DNA from: Sabethes cyaneus
Taxonomy: Eukaryota > Arthropoda > Insecta > Diptera > Culicidae
NCBI RefSeq assembly: GCF_943734655.1
Contig: NC_071354.1
Span: forward strand, 138,618,642 to 138,682,641
Length of the DNA: 64,000 nt
Reading direction: 5' to 3'
The notes under the pieces were generated by a model. That model did no database searches and was not told the DNA's origin. It saw only the letters and a program-made list of their open reading frames with translations. Below are positions 46,325-63,124 of this stretch, piece by piece. Both the position numbers and the translations under genes were made by a program. The first letter of the stretch is position 1; every line of letters starts with the position of its first letter.

Positions 46325-46380
46325 GTACAGAGACTATAGATTACAGAGGCGGCAAGGCACTTAAAACCCGCTAAATTTGG
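46325..46380. mobile_element. half-copy of the 27804-27964 MITE family
   Basis: GTACAGAGACTATAGATTAC, AGAGGCGGCAAGGCACTTAA and CCGCTAAATTT match one arm of the palindromic MITE. The other arm is missing; it separates the 5'-UTR-like part of the RTE relic from its endonuclease. Confidence 0.7.
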
Positions 46381-47002
46381 CTGCGCCTAGTCTGGCAGAC
46401 AGGGTTCGGTCTTGGGAATAGCTGACGAGACACACTGTTTCATAAGTCAGCCGTCCGCTCCAGATCAATCGCTGTTGTACGCCACCCCTAACCAGGGATA
46501 CAGCCGCATACCTGCTAAGAAAACGGCGTTCCACCGTGCAGTGGGATCACCATCATGAACCGTAAGGCTATTTCATTTGCCAACACTCAGCGGACACCCT
46601 TCCATGTCGGTATACGGCCTTAGTTTTCTCCGGAGTTGGTTACCCGGGTTAACTTAAATTGAAATGATAGTAATTGTACTGCGGAAACCGCAAATTCATA
46701 TGCTTATATGAATCTCTCTCAATCTTCATTGATCATTTAGAATCATTTAGATTTAGGATCATTTAGAAATAGGACACATCATTTTGCCGATGGTGGTGCT
46801 CCCGGTGGTAAGCCATACCAGCTTTTCACAGTACTTTTTTGTTGTTTGTAAACGATCCTGTGCATCCTATTTCTCTGAAGTTTAAAACTATGTAATGTGA
46901 TTATCCATCATGCTGGAAGAGAAAAGAACAATAAAAGAGCGCTGTCACTTACTAAATCCATCAGCGTCTGCTTGAAAGCTGACAAAACTGCTGAATTATC
47001 CT

Positions 47003-47715
47003 ACAGGGTGTTCAATAAGTTCGAATACAACTTTTCATCGTTGCGTAAGTGTGCATCATGTGCATTCTGTGTATTGGTAGTGGTGTTAGCTTTAGCCTTA
47101 TATATAGGCTAACCGATGCGCAAGGTGTCGACTTGATGTCATTTGTTATTTGTTTACCGCGCGCGATGAAGAAGTACCGTAACGTCGCGACGCGTCGTAG
47201 TAAAGTTGTTTGCGAGAGATGAGCGTCCCGGCGACATATTTCGGTGGTTGAAATTGCACGGGGTGAAGCGGAATTTCACCTATAACACCATCCGTCGGTA
47301 CACTGGCTACACTGAAGAAGAGGCTGGACAAAGCCAAACTGATACTTTTGCGGCACGCTGGTCAGGAGTTCGTGTTTTCTGATGAGAAACTCTTCATCTT
47401 ACAACAGCCGCACTATGTCCAAAATGATCGGCTGTGGGCGCCAACTTTGGCCAGTATCTCTCCGTCCCACATAAACATCCCGCGGTTCCAGTGCGCCGCG
47501 TCGGTGATGGTTTGAAGGGCCGTATCCAAGCGTGGGAAGCTTCCAATGGTGTTTATCGAGGAAAACGTGAAAATCAACGCCGCTTACTATAAGACCGAGG
47601 TTCTGGAGAAGGTTGTGGCACTTCGTGACCTCTACCGGAAAGATCATTACGTCTTTCAACAGGACGGCGCACCGGCCCACATGGCGCAAAGTGCAAACCT
47701 AGCGCCGCATCACAG
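47003..47715 (+). pseudogene. Tc1/mariner-superfamily transposon relic
   Basis: A terminal sequence CAGGGTGTTCAATAAGTTCG at about 47005 looks like a mariner-type inverted repeat. Transposase blocks follow: AVVKLFARDERPGDIFRWL with LHGVKRNFTYNTIRRY (47200-47300), FVFSDEKLFILQQPHYVQND with RLWAPTL (47370-47450; the first catalytic Asp), KRGKLPMVFIEENVKINAAYY (47530-47590) and DHYVFQQDGAPAHMAQS (47643-47693; the second Asp). The third acidic residue, the C-terminus and the right end are missing where repeat Y begins. Several frameshifts and a stop (SVMV then TGA) inactivate it. Confidence 0.85.
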
Positions 47716-47839
47716 AACAGAAATTGAAGCTCGAACAATGCGACAATCGAAAAGTGGTAATAAAGTCTCTCTACCGCCAGGTTTACTAGTATCTGTAGAA
47801 AATAGCAGGGTTGGGTTGTTTTCATGCATGAGTTCGGGA

Positions 47840-48866
47840 AAAAAATCAGAGGGGTTGTGTACAAGACACGACCGCATATATAGGTGACGCAGGACTACGT
47901 AAGTCTCTTTGTAGTGATAGTGGCATGTATTCATGCTTGTAATCATTCAATTCTTCATGTATACATGCTATATGCAACATATATACATGCTACATTGCAT
48001 ACGTTCAATTCTCAAAAGATTGTGCATTTGAAAACAATTTAACAAAATCAAGAACACAAACTATTGCTTTCCGGCTACCTTACTGAAATTAAAGATTGTT
48101 TTTATTATCCATGGTTTCCCACGTTGAAGGGATTTTACCAATTCAATCCTGTTTTATCAACAGCACATCTTTTCACTACACTTCTAATGAAACGGCAAGC
48201 ATGCGTATTCATACAGAGTCGTATTATAACCGAACAGTACAGCTGTAGCACATTTTTCCAACACAGATATCAAGTTCGCCGAGGTTTAATCGTCTCGCAG
48301 TAAAGAATTTGCGATCTGTTGGGACAACGAACTTGTCATTTTTTCTGGCACACTTCCCTAACACAGACATCAAATTGGACTAGGTTTAATCGCGTTCGTA
48401 AGAAATATGTTGGCACGAGGGGGCTTTGTTACTCTCTCTGGCGTACTTCCCAAGCAAGGACATCAAAATGGTCTAGGTTGAACCATGGTGTTAAGAAATC
48501 TTGTTGAAACGAGGAGGCTTGGTCACTTGCTTTGGCTTACTTCCCAAGCACAGATATCAAATTGGTATAGGTTTAGATCATTGTAAAGAATCTTCCAACC
48601 AATCACGAAGCGAGAATTCTGGTACAACATAGGTTCATTATTTTCAATTTTTCAATAGTTCAACATCAAGAATCCATACTTTTCTTCATTTGGGTCAATT
48701 CTTAGAAGATTTTCCGATCGATTGGTGTAAGAATATTGAAAATCGATTGGAAAACCGCTGAGCTATTAGCGCTCAAAACCTTTCATTTTTCGTGACGCTC
48801 GCATTTTTCGATTTTTTGGAATGACACCCTATCTCAAAACTTGCCGTAAGACGTAGTCCTACGTCA
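47840..48866 (+). repeat. dispersed repeat Y, copy 2, with internal tandem units
   Basis: Matches 30105-30640. It carries four degenerate units of about 92-97 bp, each with a CACAGAYATCAAATTGG... TAGGTTTA core at 48262, 48360, 48455 and 48545. The left part has TACAAGACACGACC and GACGCAGGACTACG, and the right edge is AACTTGCCGTAAGACGTAGTCCTACGTC (in two parts, at 48838-48865). No coding frame. Confidence 0.82.
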
Positions 48867-51112
48867 AAAATCATGATTGTCAAGGCAATTGATTAAGTAC
48901 GATGGTTGATACGTATACGGACAATCATATACTAGAGGGCAATACACGAGCTGAGCACAACTCTTCTTGTGATACGCGAGATGCAGAAGGATCGTATTCG
49001 AAATACTTGCCTCGCAATTGTGCAGTAGGAAGGAGGCCAAATCCGTCGAAAAGTAGCGCACGCAGTACAAGACGTGGACCAACTTTTTTGCGTGGCAATC
49101 CATTTATCTTCATATCTTTTTAAGAGGCAAACCAGCTGCATGCTGAAAGCCTCTGAAATAAAATCAAATCAAAATAATCATATTTTCCTCGAATTTCTCT
49201 TAATAAGGATATTTTTGAAGTGCTTCCGACATGATGGCCAAGAAGTTTTCAATTGACTGTAATTTTAATGCGTTCTGGGAACTGACCATGAAATTGATCT
49301 CCTTTGGCACGACACGAGGCTAAATCCAGCCCGAAAGGCGTAGAGCCAATGTCCCAATGCCAATGAAGTAGAAGTAGACAACCAAAAATATAAAACTAGA
49401 ATTGTCGTGTTATTTCAAAACCATAATCAACATTAAAGTAAAAGAAATGCAAATTAATTCCCCTACAATGTACCTAATCACCATTTTACCTTCCCGTCTC
49501 ACAAAGAAGACCTTTGGAAACCAGAAGCGTAAGCAGTTTAATCAAGACATTTATCATTATGAATAGGAAAACACACTGCCACGGAAACAATCGTATGCAA
49601 AGAATGTTTATAGTGATTTTATCAATTCCAAATGTAGATTTTGTTTGTTTTAATAAACAAAATTGCTCTAGTCTGTGAGGGTATGCATATGACCCGAGCG
49701 TTGAAGTTATCCATATAAACATTAACTATCACAAGAAGATGATGAATGGAGTTGAAAAATGTGTTGAAGTATTCGTGTTGCACAGAAGCACTTCGTCTAG
49801 GAGATCTAATGCATCCAGTGAAAATTTAAGCATTAACAAACAATGAGCAGCACTGGCAAACCGAAGAGCACAGCGTGAAAGAGTTTACAAACCGGAAAAC
49901 AATGATATTTGAAGCTAGATCTGTCGAATGTCTTTCTACAGTAACACTGCACACCCGAAGAATTCCCTGACGTGCTGCTGCTGCTGCCAAAAAATATGCG
50001 TACTTAACCTTTGAATAATTTATTAAACGGCTGTGCTTTGGTGCCGAAAGTGAACCAATGTATTTCGTATTAAAATATTTTAATTAAATGCACCGGCGAA
50101 AGATTCGCGCAAGAAGAAGACGAAACCAAACAGAAACTAACTTTGAAAGATTAGCGTGAACACTCCCATTTTACGGTTGTTAGTGGTGTTGTTTTGGTTA
50201 CAATTTCGGCATAATTCCCTGGTAATGCATGACTTTGCTTGATAGGTACCGAATATAGAGTAAATAATCTTATTATCTAGCATGTTTCATTAGTACATTT
50301 CGCTGCAAATGTACAATGGTTTTAGACATTTAGACAAAAAACGATATTAATACAGAACAAACGTTTTCTACTAAAGTCCTCCTGAATAATCATTATACCA
50401 TTGGTTGAACATTTCATAGCTGTAAAAATTATATATAAAACTGGTAAAATATTTGAATCCGAGATTCTAAACTGGTAAAATATTTGGGATCCAAGCAAGT
50501 GCTGAACGTCTACATCTAAAATGCGAATGTCCCGAAAACTGACTGGGTTTTAAGTGCTAATAACTCACTAATAACTAATAAAAGCGGTTTTCTGATCGAT
50601 TTTTCATATTTTTAACTATTTTGTACGCATCGCCTCCAATAAAGAAAATTATTTATTTTTAAACACGCACTATTCAAATACCAAATGGAATGCCATGTCT
50701 TATTTTTGTCATTCTCAGTAGGTGTTTGCTAAGAAAACCAGCAGTATGTTAGTAGCACAAATATTAATTTGACCAATTTGGTCTCGGTCTGACTGTTTAT
50801 TGGTGCTTTGGCGGTTGCAACTCAGAAAACAGGACAAAACATGTACATAAATAAAACAACTTGTAGTCTAAGCATCTCCGTGATGACTCAATGAACTTAG
50901 ATGTAATTAAAGGTCTTGAAGCGTTTGGTTGTGTTTTATTGAGAACGTGAAAAGCACACTGCTACCAAAAAATTCATAGCGTTATCAGTTGATTTGCACG
51001 CAGCAGCCAAGACGAAAACAGTCAAACAACTACACTTGATGGTCTGTTCGTACTGTAAGCTCCACCCCGGAGCGAAAAAGTAAAAGATGGCGAGGCAGGG
51101 TGTTTACGATAA
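48867..51112. other. mostly unassigned AT-rich DNA
   Basis: No gene is supported. AATGCCAATGAAGTAGAAGTAG at 49357-49378 resembles a LINE 3' tail with short repeats. The rest shows no family. Confidence 0.4.
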
Positions 51113-51312
51113 AGGGTGTTCACAGTAAAATTGCAACACACAACATTAATTCACAAAACTCCAGTTTTCATCTGATGGCAAAAAACTTTCAGGGCATCAA
51201 ATAAAACTTAGTTTTAGAGTCTTTATTTCATAGTTTTGCCTCCGTATCCGAATGCTCGTACTTTGGCCTTAACCTCACCCATGAGATTTTGCACAACCTC
51301 AAAATGGAGAAG
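51113..51312 (-). pseudogene. 3' end of a Tc1/mariner-type transposon
   Basis: On the minus strand the frame FEVVQNLMGEVKAKVRAFGY, then GGKTMK and a stop (51225-51297), is the C-terminal end of a transposase. A mariner-like terminal sequence (inverted AGGGTGTTCACAGTAAAATT at 51115) follows at the expected distance. The upstream part of the transposase is missing, where a palindromic element begins. Confidence 0.7.
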
Positions 51313-51327
51313 TTACGTTTTTACTCA

Positions 51328-51448
51328 CGGGACGGCGAAACTGTACAGGCACTTGTGACTTATAAGGTACTGAACGTGACGTTGTTCGACGTGACATCAC
51401 CTGTAGTGCCTTGTAAGTCACAAGTGCCTATACAGTTTCGTCGTCCCG
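51328..51448. repeat. palindromic element (121 bp)
   Basis: CGGGACGGCGAAACTGTACAG at 51328 is inverted at the right end (CGGGACGACGAAACTGTATAG ending at 51448). The arms share about 44 bases with 5 differences, continuing through CACTTGTGACTTA. Probably a MITE; no TSD was found. Confidence 0.8.
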
Positions 51449-52600
51449 AGCTGGTGAGATTGTTCCACTTTTGCTCATATATACTGCACAGATACTATAC
51501 ACTCTATACTGTACTTTATTATTGAATTAAACTTCCTCGTGATCCTTATTGTTTGGCTTGCCCTACTAACACGATATCCTCTGTTTTCCTGTAACATCTA
51601 TGAAAGTAGTATGGGTTCCCTGCACTTTCAAAAGTAGTTGCTACACTAACATTCCTACGCACTTCCCCTGCGGTTGTTCGGACGAAGCCAGGTATATAAT
51701 GCGATTACTTAGCCATCTACGATGTGTGCAACCTCATATGCTAATGCTAATGCTAATCGTCATTCAAAATTAGTCCATTTTTTCTATCAAAACATTAAGT
51801 GTAGCGAAGTTTTGGATGAGTGGCGAATACGACAATATGAAAAACTTGGAAGGAAGACTGATTTAGGAAATCAGGGGGCAGCAAATTGGATCTCCGTTAG
51901 GACACAAGAATGTCACGCTACATCTCTGCTTGTAGCAACAAAGTGTAGTTTGCAAAGCTCACAATGGTGCATTTTCGTATTTGTATTTAACAGCAGTCTT
52001 CATGTTGATTTTTCAAAGAAAATTGACGAAGAGCATAACAGACAAATTTGCGCGTTCCCTAATTCACTAGCCCAGATAGACGTGTGCGAATTCGAAGCGA
52101 TGCTTGTAAACTACCACGTCAAATGAACAATGGAACAAAAGGGATTGAATTTATCGGAGATCTTAAATACGAACCCAAGACTACGTATGGACTAGTCAAT
52201 TATGGCAGAAATTTCAAGCTTAGCTTCTCGTCGACTATTACTACAAGGTCCTTTACCTGTTTGGCCCGTATCAGTTTGACTCGAAAAATTTCCAAATCAA
52301 AATCGGTTGCACTTCTAGTAAGATTAAAGCTGATGACGCAATATTTTTCCACACTCCATGGTTTTATATACACTAGTTACTAAACAAGTCCAAAAGCTTA
52401 AAAGTATTCTGCAGGCCTCGATTCGTCCGACTACTAAAAAGATTTGATAGTCAATAGCAAAACCAGCCTTTCACATCTATTGAGTAGTAACGCTAAGCTG
52501 TTTATGTATATACTGAAAAGCAGTGATTCCATTTCACTACCCTGTGATACAGTACTATTCATGATCACGTCAGATCGGCAATTTCTAAGTTGTATCCCTA
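51449..52600. other. unidentified frames of 134 and 99 codons; no recognised gene
   Basis: 51722-52126 (+) and 52084-52383 (+) overlap in different frames and are the longest non-repeat frames nearby. The first contains RIRQYEKLGRKTDLGNQGA and several Cys residues, but no known motif. The pair could be a frameshifted transposon fragment; I cannot assign it. Confidence 0.35.
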
Positions 52601-52699
52601 TATCCACGTAGTGCCGGCTGAGTTACGCTATGTAAGCTGTCGTACGCAGACAAGGAAGGGGAACGATGGCGGCCCTATCAGCGGAATAAGTACCTTAGG

Positions 52700-55480
52700 C
52701 TAACAACCTACTGTACCCGGAAACTTATCAAGTTATCAAATAAACAAATATCGACCTTTGTTCAGCAGGTTTAGCTAGCCACCAGAAGCAGGAAATCCAG
52801 AAGCTGAACGAGGTCCGTTGACCAGATATTAGCGAACACAAGACATCGTCTGGGCACGTATAAGCGTATAAGCACTCGAGCGAGATAAAATATTGGATTT
52901 CAGCTGAGCCGAGGCACATGCAGCGCTGATGAAGTGGGAGCTGATTAACTAAAGAATGATCGAGATTTGGAACACGGATTAAAACCTTACTGTAATCCAG
53001 TGCTGGGCGCCAACAGATGTTACCGAACTGCAGGATAAAAAGAATTTCTATAGCCAGTTGAACAGTGTGGTTGAAAAAATGCCAAAATCCACTTGGGTAA
53101 CTTCAATATGAAGATTGGCGAGGACCTTGAATGCGTCATGGGACGCCATAGCCTAGGAGAGAGGAGCGAAAACGAGGAGCCGTTTACAGAGTTTTTGGGT
53201 AATAACAATGGCGGCTCGCTCTTTCCTCATAGACCAGTATATAAGGTCAGTTGGGTTTCCCACAACGAGTGAACAAAGAGCCAAATTGACCGCATCTCCA
53301 TCAGCCGAAAGTGGGGCATGAGCCTTCTTGATGTACACAACAAGCGCAGCGCCTATATAACATCGACCATCACCTACTTGCGCGTCGCACGTGTTAAACG
53401 TCGGGAGAATTAAGTTGGGTGTCGAAAAACAATGGAACAACACAAAGAACGTCTTCATCACGTGCAAAGGCGAGACTCTCGCGAAGAGAGTAGATATCGG
53501 ATAAAACTTGAAGGACGATCGACGAGCGAAGAGAGGCGAAAGCCGACAGCCGACAATAAGCGAGCGCGAACCAAAGCGACTAAGACAGCTCGTCAACGAT
53601 ACGCCAAACTGGAGACGGGTGTTAAAAAAGCTTGTAGGCTGGTCAAGAGATCCGGGATTAACTCCCTTGCCGAACAAGAAGAACCCGCTGCCGCCAATGG
53701 TGATATCCGTTCATTGTACGCTATTTATCGCCGTCTTGTGGTAGGATAAATACTAAGACACTGCAAAGGGACAGAGTTGGCCGGTTACTTACTAGCCATT
53801 ACAGTATAGCTTAGGCGACGGACTGAATATTTTGAACAACTTTTTTGAGTTGCAAATATCAGACACCAACAAAACAAGCAGCGCATGGCGTCAGTAGTAC
53901 GATGCACTAACCGCATCAGCCCTAAGACGCCATCACTCAATCAAACTTAAGCAGCAATCTCAAGTATGAAATCCATGGGATGGAATATGGGATAGACTGC
54001 ATTTTAGTCAATGATGCGTCAACTATTCAGCAATATGTAGGAAACCGCAACTTTTCCGGTGGACTGTCACTGTATCCTGGGCAAATTGTTCAAAGTTTCT
54101 AAAAAAGAGACCACACTAAATAAAGTAACTAGTGTGCTATTACGTAGACTTTTAAAAAGCGTTTAACCGACTTAGCCATGAAGACATCTGGGGCGCTCTT
54201 AGTTATAGAGGAGCTACAGCTAAGCTAGTCCATCTCATCCAGGTCATCTCATCAGTCATCAGTATGAGGCATTCTCGTGCAAGGTAATACACAACGGCGT
54301 CTTGTCTGATCCTATAAGAATTACTGCTGGTGAGAGACAGGGCTGCTGTTTCTCATAATTATGGATCTATTGATAAGAGACCAAATCGATGGCTGCCTTG
54401 GAATCCTCTAACGATGAAGCAACTAAATGACTTCGGTCTAGCCGACGACCTTGTCTTACGCGCACAACACCGAACCGATATAAAAAACTAATGAGATGAC
54501 CTTCCCAGAAACTCCCAGGCAGTAGATCTCACAGTCAAGGTAGCAAAACCTAAGACTATGATAGTGAACACTTTAGAGTGGCGGGACAGCAGTTTGAGCA
54601 GGTGGATGCCTTTCAATATCTTGATAGTCAGACAACGCTCGATGGTGATACCAAGGCTGCTATAGCCATACGGATCAGAAAGACCAGGGGTGCTTATGCA
54701 TACGCCGCCACACAAAGCTGACGATGTACAAAACGCTAATCAGACCTGTAGTCTTCTACAGACTTGAGGCAGTAACTTAACTTACAGAAGACATACGTGC
54801 ACTTGCCGTTTTTGAACGAAAGGTGTTGGTGACTATTTTTGGCGGAAAACAAACGGAAAGCGGTGAGTGGCGGAGGCGTATGAATCACGAGCTTCAGGCA
54901 CTACTTGGAGAGATTCCCATCGTACACCTGGTGAAAGTTGGGAGACTACGGTGGACCGGCCACGTCGCAAGGGTGCCGGACAACTGCGCGGTGAAATCCG
55001 TTCTCTTCAAGAACCCTACCGACAACAGGAATAGAGGGGCCCAACGTGCTAGATGGCACGACCATGTTTAAGTCGACTTGCGTGTGTTGCAACGAATTGG
55101 CGACGAGTAGCCCAGGACCGAGTACAATGGAGAGGAATTCTTGATACGGCAAGAACCACCTCGGCTCTCGGCTGCTAAAATCACGCCTTTGCACGTCTGC
55201 GTAACATCTGGGCAAAATGTGGTACGTCTGGGCGAAGACAACGCAAAAACTGCAGGTATTTATTAATCGAAATTCGAGAACGTATTAGGAAGTAAGTCGG
55301 ACACAGCTTGAAGAGAGGAGGGAATGAGAACTGCAGAGAAGAACAACGAAGGAGAGGCAGACCCAGTGGCTCATGGCGACGCAGTTTAGCCAACGACATC
55401 CGGGCTGTTGACGAGATCCTGTCTTGGCGACAGGTAAGCGTAGGCAGTAGAGATCTCTGGTTACATCCCTTCATTTGACC
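52700..55480 (+). pseudogene. EN-RT LINE of unresolved clade, interrupted by an RTE fragment
   Basis: Decayed endonuclease blocks: GNFNMKIGEDLECVMGRHSL (53098-53157), ENEEPFTEFLGNNN, GGSLFPHRPVYKVSWVS (53213-53265) and QIDRISISRKWGMSLLDVHN (53281-53340). A linker frame (53432-53749) has LVKRSGINSLAEQEEPAAAN. RT blocks follow: VIHNGVLSDPI-like and AGERQGC (near 54320), LNDFGLADDLVL (54420-54460; FADD reads LADD) and FQYLDSQTTLDGDTKA (54610-54655). After the nested RTE piece comes FARLRNIWAKCG (55190-55220) and the C-terminal RRRGRPSGSWRRSLANDIRA with VDEILSWRQV (55345-55432). Nearly every block is in a new frame. Confidence 0.75.
54700..55183 (+). pseudogene. RTE 3' fragment nested in the EN-RT LINE
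   Basis: LTMYKTLIRPVVFYRLEAVT-type text (54716-54775), then VLVTIFGGKQTESGEWRRRM and NHELQALLGEIPIVHLVKVG (54823-54945), RLRWTGHVARVPDN, and the QDRVQW C-terminal block (about 55105-55135) are RTE ORF2. The host LINE reads up to about 54695 and resumes at about 55188, so this is an insertion of a 5'-truncated RTE. No clean TSD was found. Confidence 0.75.
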
Positions 55481-60067
<4,587 letters not shown>

Positions 60068-61485
60068 CATAATACGCATAATACATACAAAAGTATCCAG
60101 AACATCAAAATTTATTATGTTGATTCTATGTTGAAAATGCATCTTTTTCATTAAAATACATTATTTAGTCATAAAAATGTCTGGAAGCTTCAGGTAAACG
60201 TATTTAAACATACTTTCACTAATAATTTAGATAGAATAACGCATGCCCCGGATATTCAAAACACCATATCTCCCAAACTACCAATATTGTCTTTTCTAGT
60301 TAAGTGATTCTTATGTAGAATTTGTCTGGGGAACATTTTGATCATATTTATTTGAAAATAAAATTGGGGGTGTTTTGAGATATTCGCATTTTTCGTTTTA
60401 AATTGCAAAAAAAATGTATGATCTTGACAAGTTAGATAAAAACTGATAACATCATTCGATTGCGCGGTCAAAAACCCATAGAAAAAGTATATTGGCATGT
60501 CTTCACATCAAACTGTTGCAGAGATATTTAAACCCGAAAAATGATTTTTTTTAAACATCTGTGAAAAAGGAAGCAGCGCCACTGCTAGGGGAATTGATCA
60601 ATCGGCGTAAAACTTCGGGAAATTGGTTGTGGGGTCGGAATGAACAATTATGCCAACTTTAGTTGAAATCGCTGATGGTCGAATCCAAACGTTTGAGATG
60701 GAATGACCCATATCAATTTTTCACATATGACAAAGGTAAACCCTTTTCAAAATATGTTCGTGAAATGTTTGCAAATGTACTCTAACAACATATTTTAATC
60801 ATATAATCTAGAAAAACGTCAAAAATCCTAGAAAAAATTCGAAAATATTTTTGTCCGCCTGCTTGTATGGAAATCCCCCATAGTGCATCGTGGAAAGTAC
60901 AAAATTGTTTGGAAATCTGGAAGTCCAAACGGAACGATTCTTTCTTTTGTTTCGTCCTACTTAACGTGGGCAAAAATTCAAAGGTCTGTGAATTTTCGTC
61001 TTCTCGTCAGTCATAACAAATTTTGAAACAACAAATATTCAAGAAGGTTGTTCATTTACGTCAAATCAAGTCTAATGTTCACCATGCACATGCTAATTTT
61101 TTTTCTTGTAACCCTCCTAATCATTACAATTAAAATTAAAGTTATTTTGTTATCGCTTTTGGCTTATTTAAATCTTTGCCATGTGGGAGAGCCAATTGAT
61201 CGATTTCGTCACAGACAAACACACAGTCACCTCATCAAAGCTAATTATAAAAACTCGCTTTGGAGGACCACATTAAAAGTATATACGAGCAATCTGTAAT
61301 AAAGATATTAGAAGTTTATATTCTCTCATAAACAGAAATTCTTTGGTTTTATTCCAGAAATGAACTGTTGACTTACAAACCAACTTTTAGACCAATGCTT
61401 TAATGCAGTATCAATAATTCAGATAGTGTATGAAACTTACGACTTTAAATTGAACACCTAATTTGGGAGGCTGCTTTGGATGTAC
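60068..61485. other. no recognised gene
   Basis: AT-rich DNA with short frames (up to 83 codons) and no motif or paired ends. Confidence 0.45.
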
Positions 61486-61489
61486 TTAA

Positions 61490-61629
61490 CCCTTTATAAG
61501 GCCGAGGCAATTAAATTGCCACCAACGAAAAATATTTGTTTTGTGTCTATAATGACATCAATATAATTATAGAAGCAAAATGAAAATTTTTTGTTGGTGG
61601 CAATATAGTTGCCACTGCCTTATAAAGGG
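61490..61629. mobile_element. piggyBac-type MITE (140 bp) at a TTAA site
   Basis: The ends are CCCTTTATAAGGC and its inverse, flanked by TTAA on both sides (61486-61489 and 61630-61633). Inverted similarity continues through ATTGCCACCAAC and AAAAAT, so about 50 bases per arm are paired. CCC ends and TTAA targets are typical of piggyBac-like elements. Confidence 0.9.
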
Positions 61630-61763
61630 TTAAACTACAACTAGGGTACCGGAGGGTATTTCCAGCATGCTACTAAATTCGGCATACATTCCCTTATTTT
61701 GCTGCGCTTTCGCAAATAAAAACTTTACCGCAATATAACAATACTGAAACGAATGTAGCACCA

Positions 61764-62040
61764 GGGATGGCACGTTCACTGTGTTTCTACACGCGGGTGA
61801 ACTACACCCGCTCTTTCCTGTGTGAATCACAGTTGGTCAGAGAAGTGAAATATTGAACCACACAGCGTCGGTGCAGCGTACTCAAAGGTGAGTGTGTTGT
61901 TTCTTCACACTCACACTTGTTAGTCTCCTCTTTTCCATCGTGTTTCGCTAGTTCGCACAGGAGAAGGTGCGCTGGCACAGCCAAAGCTGCGTAGATATCA
62001 CACAAATGCAAGACGGCACGGAATAGAAAACATAGCAGTA
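61764..62040. mobile_element. possible hAT-like end (CAGGGATGGCACG)
   Basis: CAGGGATGGCACGTTCACTG at 61764 begins like the element at 32203. No matching right end or TSD was found, so it is at most a truncated copy. The following 270 bases have no recognised frame. Confidence 0.35.
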
Positions 62041-62209
62041 GTATTCGCGTAGCGCTTGCTATGTTGCATATATGATGTATTTCGTGTATATACTACCGCT
62101 ATTCGCATAAAAGTCCCAGTTTCTATGGAGATGAAACTGTTATGTAAATAGCGGCAGTATAAATACGCAATACATCGTATACGCAACATTGCAAGCGCTA
62201 CGTGAATAC
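62041..62209. repeat. large hairpin-forming inverted repeat (169 bp)
   Basis: GTATTCGCGTAGCGCTTGC at 62041 is inverted at the right end (GTATTCACGTAGCGCTTGC ending 62209). About 67 bases per arm pair with around 10 mismatches, through a 35-base loop. Probably a MITE; the TSD is unclear. Confidence 0.8.
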
Positions 62210-62552
62210 CCCTAGCATATTTTTCCGTTCGATGCAGCAAATGTGAGTTTGAATAAAATAGTATAAATTTTGTATAAGATATCTATCAATTCGAAACAGA
62301 TAATCCTTGAAATAAACAGTAATTATATTTTGCAATTTATGGTGACAAGTACCAACTAATATTTTAGGGTTTCAGCATTGTCAGGATTTTGGTTGCAGTT
62401 GCAGCATACTACATATGCGAAGTTTAAGATAATTGAAAATATCCTAATTCTTAATATTAGGCCAAAAATATAGACTTAGAGCGAATAGAGCGAGGGTGAG
62501 AGTCTCAATCTTTAGTCGAATGTGTTGTTAAAGGGGACATAAACGACTAAAA

Positions 62553-62990
<438 letters not shown>

Positions 62991-63124
62991 CGCTTGACTT
63001 TAGTTATCTGTTTCTCGGATATGGCTTAACCAATTTGATCGCCGTTAAGCTTGTTTGAAAGGTGTTACTGCCTTGCAGATCACTATTGAATTGTTTTGCG
63101 GTCCGAGGTTTCGTTTAAAAGTTG

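Larger units (their letters stand above)
44110..46660 (-). pseudogene. RTE-family relic (third subfamily), minus strand
   Basis: From 46660 down: a 5'-UTR-like stretch (46390-46650), then endonuclease blocks GKFFNYSLINVYAPTNDKPA (46060-46115), ICITCFVQRNIRKHTWKH (45810-45860), INYVLVHGQHFSHVAEVRFF and DLDHYLVVSKIR (45680-45760). A linker (LHRRKKHLYWDHVFAEAQ, 45240-45300), a CT tract, decayed RT (LITL-type pieces at 44600-45000) and the C-terminal MNHEIYQVYKDADIMRRLENG (44230-44290) follow. Frames are short and broken throughout. The 3' end after VAVMPDELL is lost. A half-MITE interrupts it near 46326. Confidence 0.82.
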
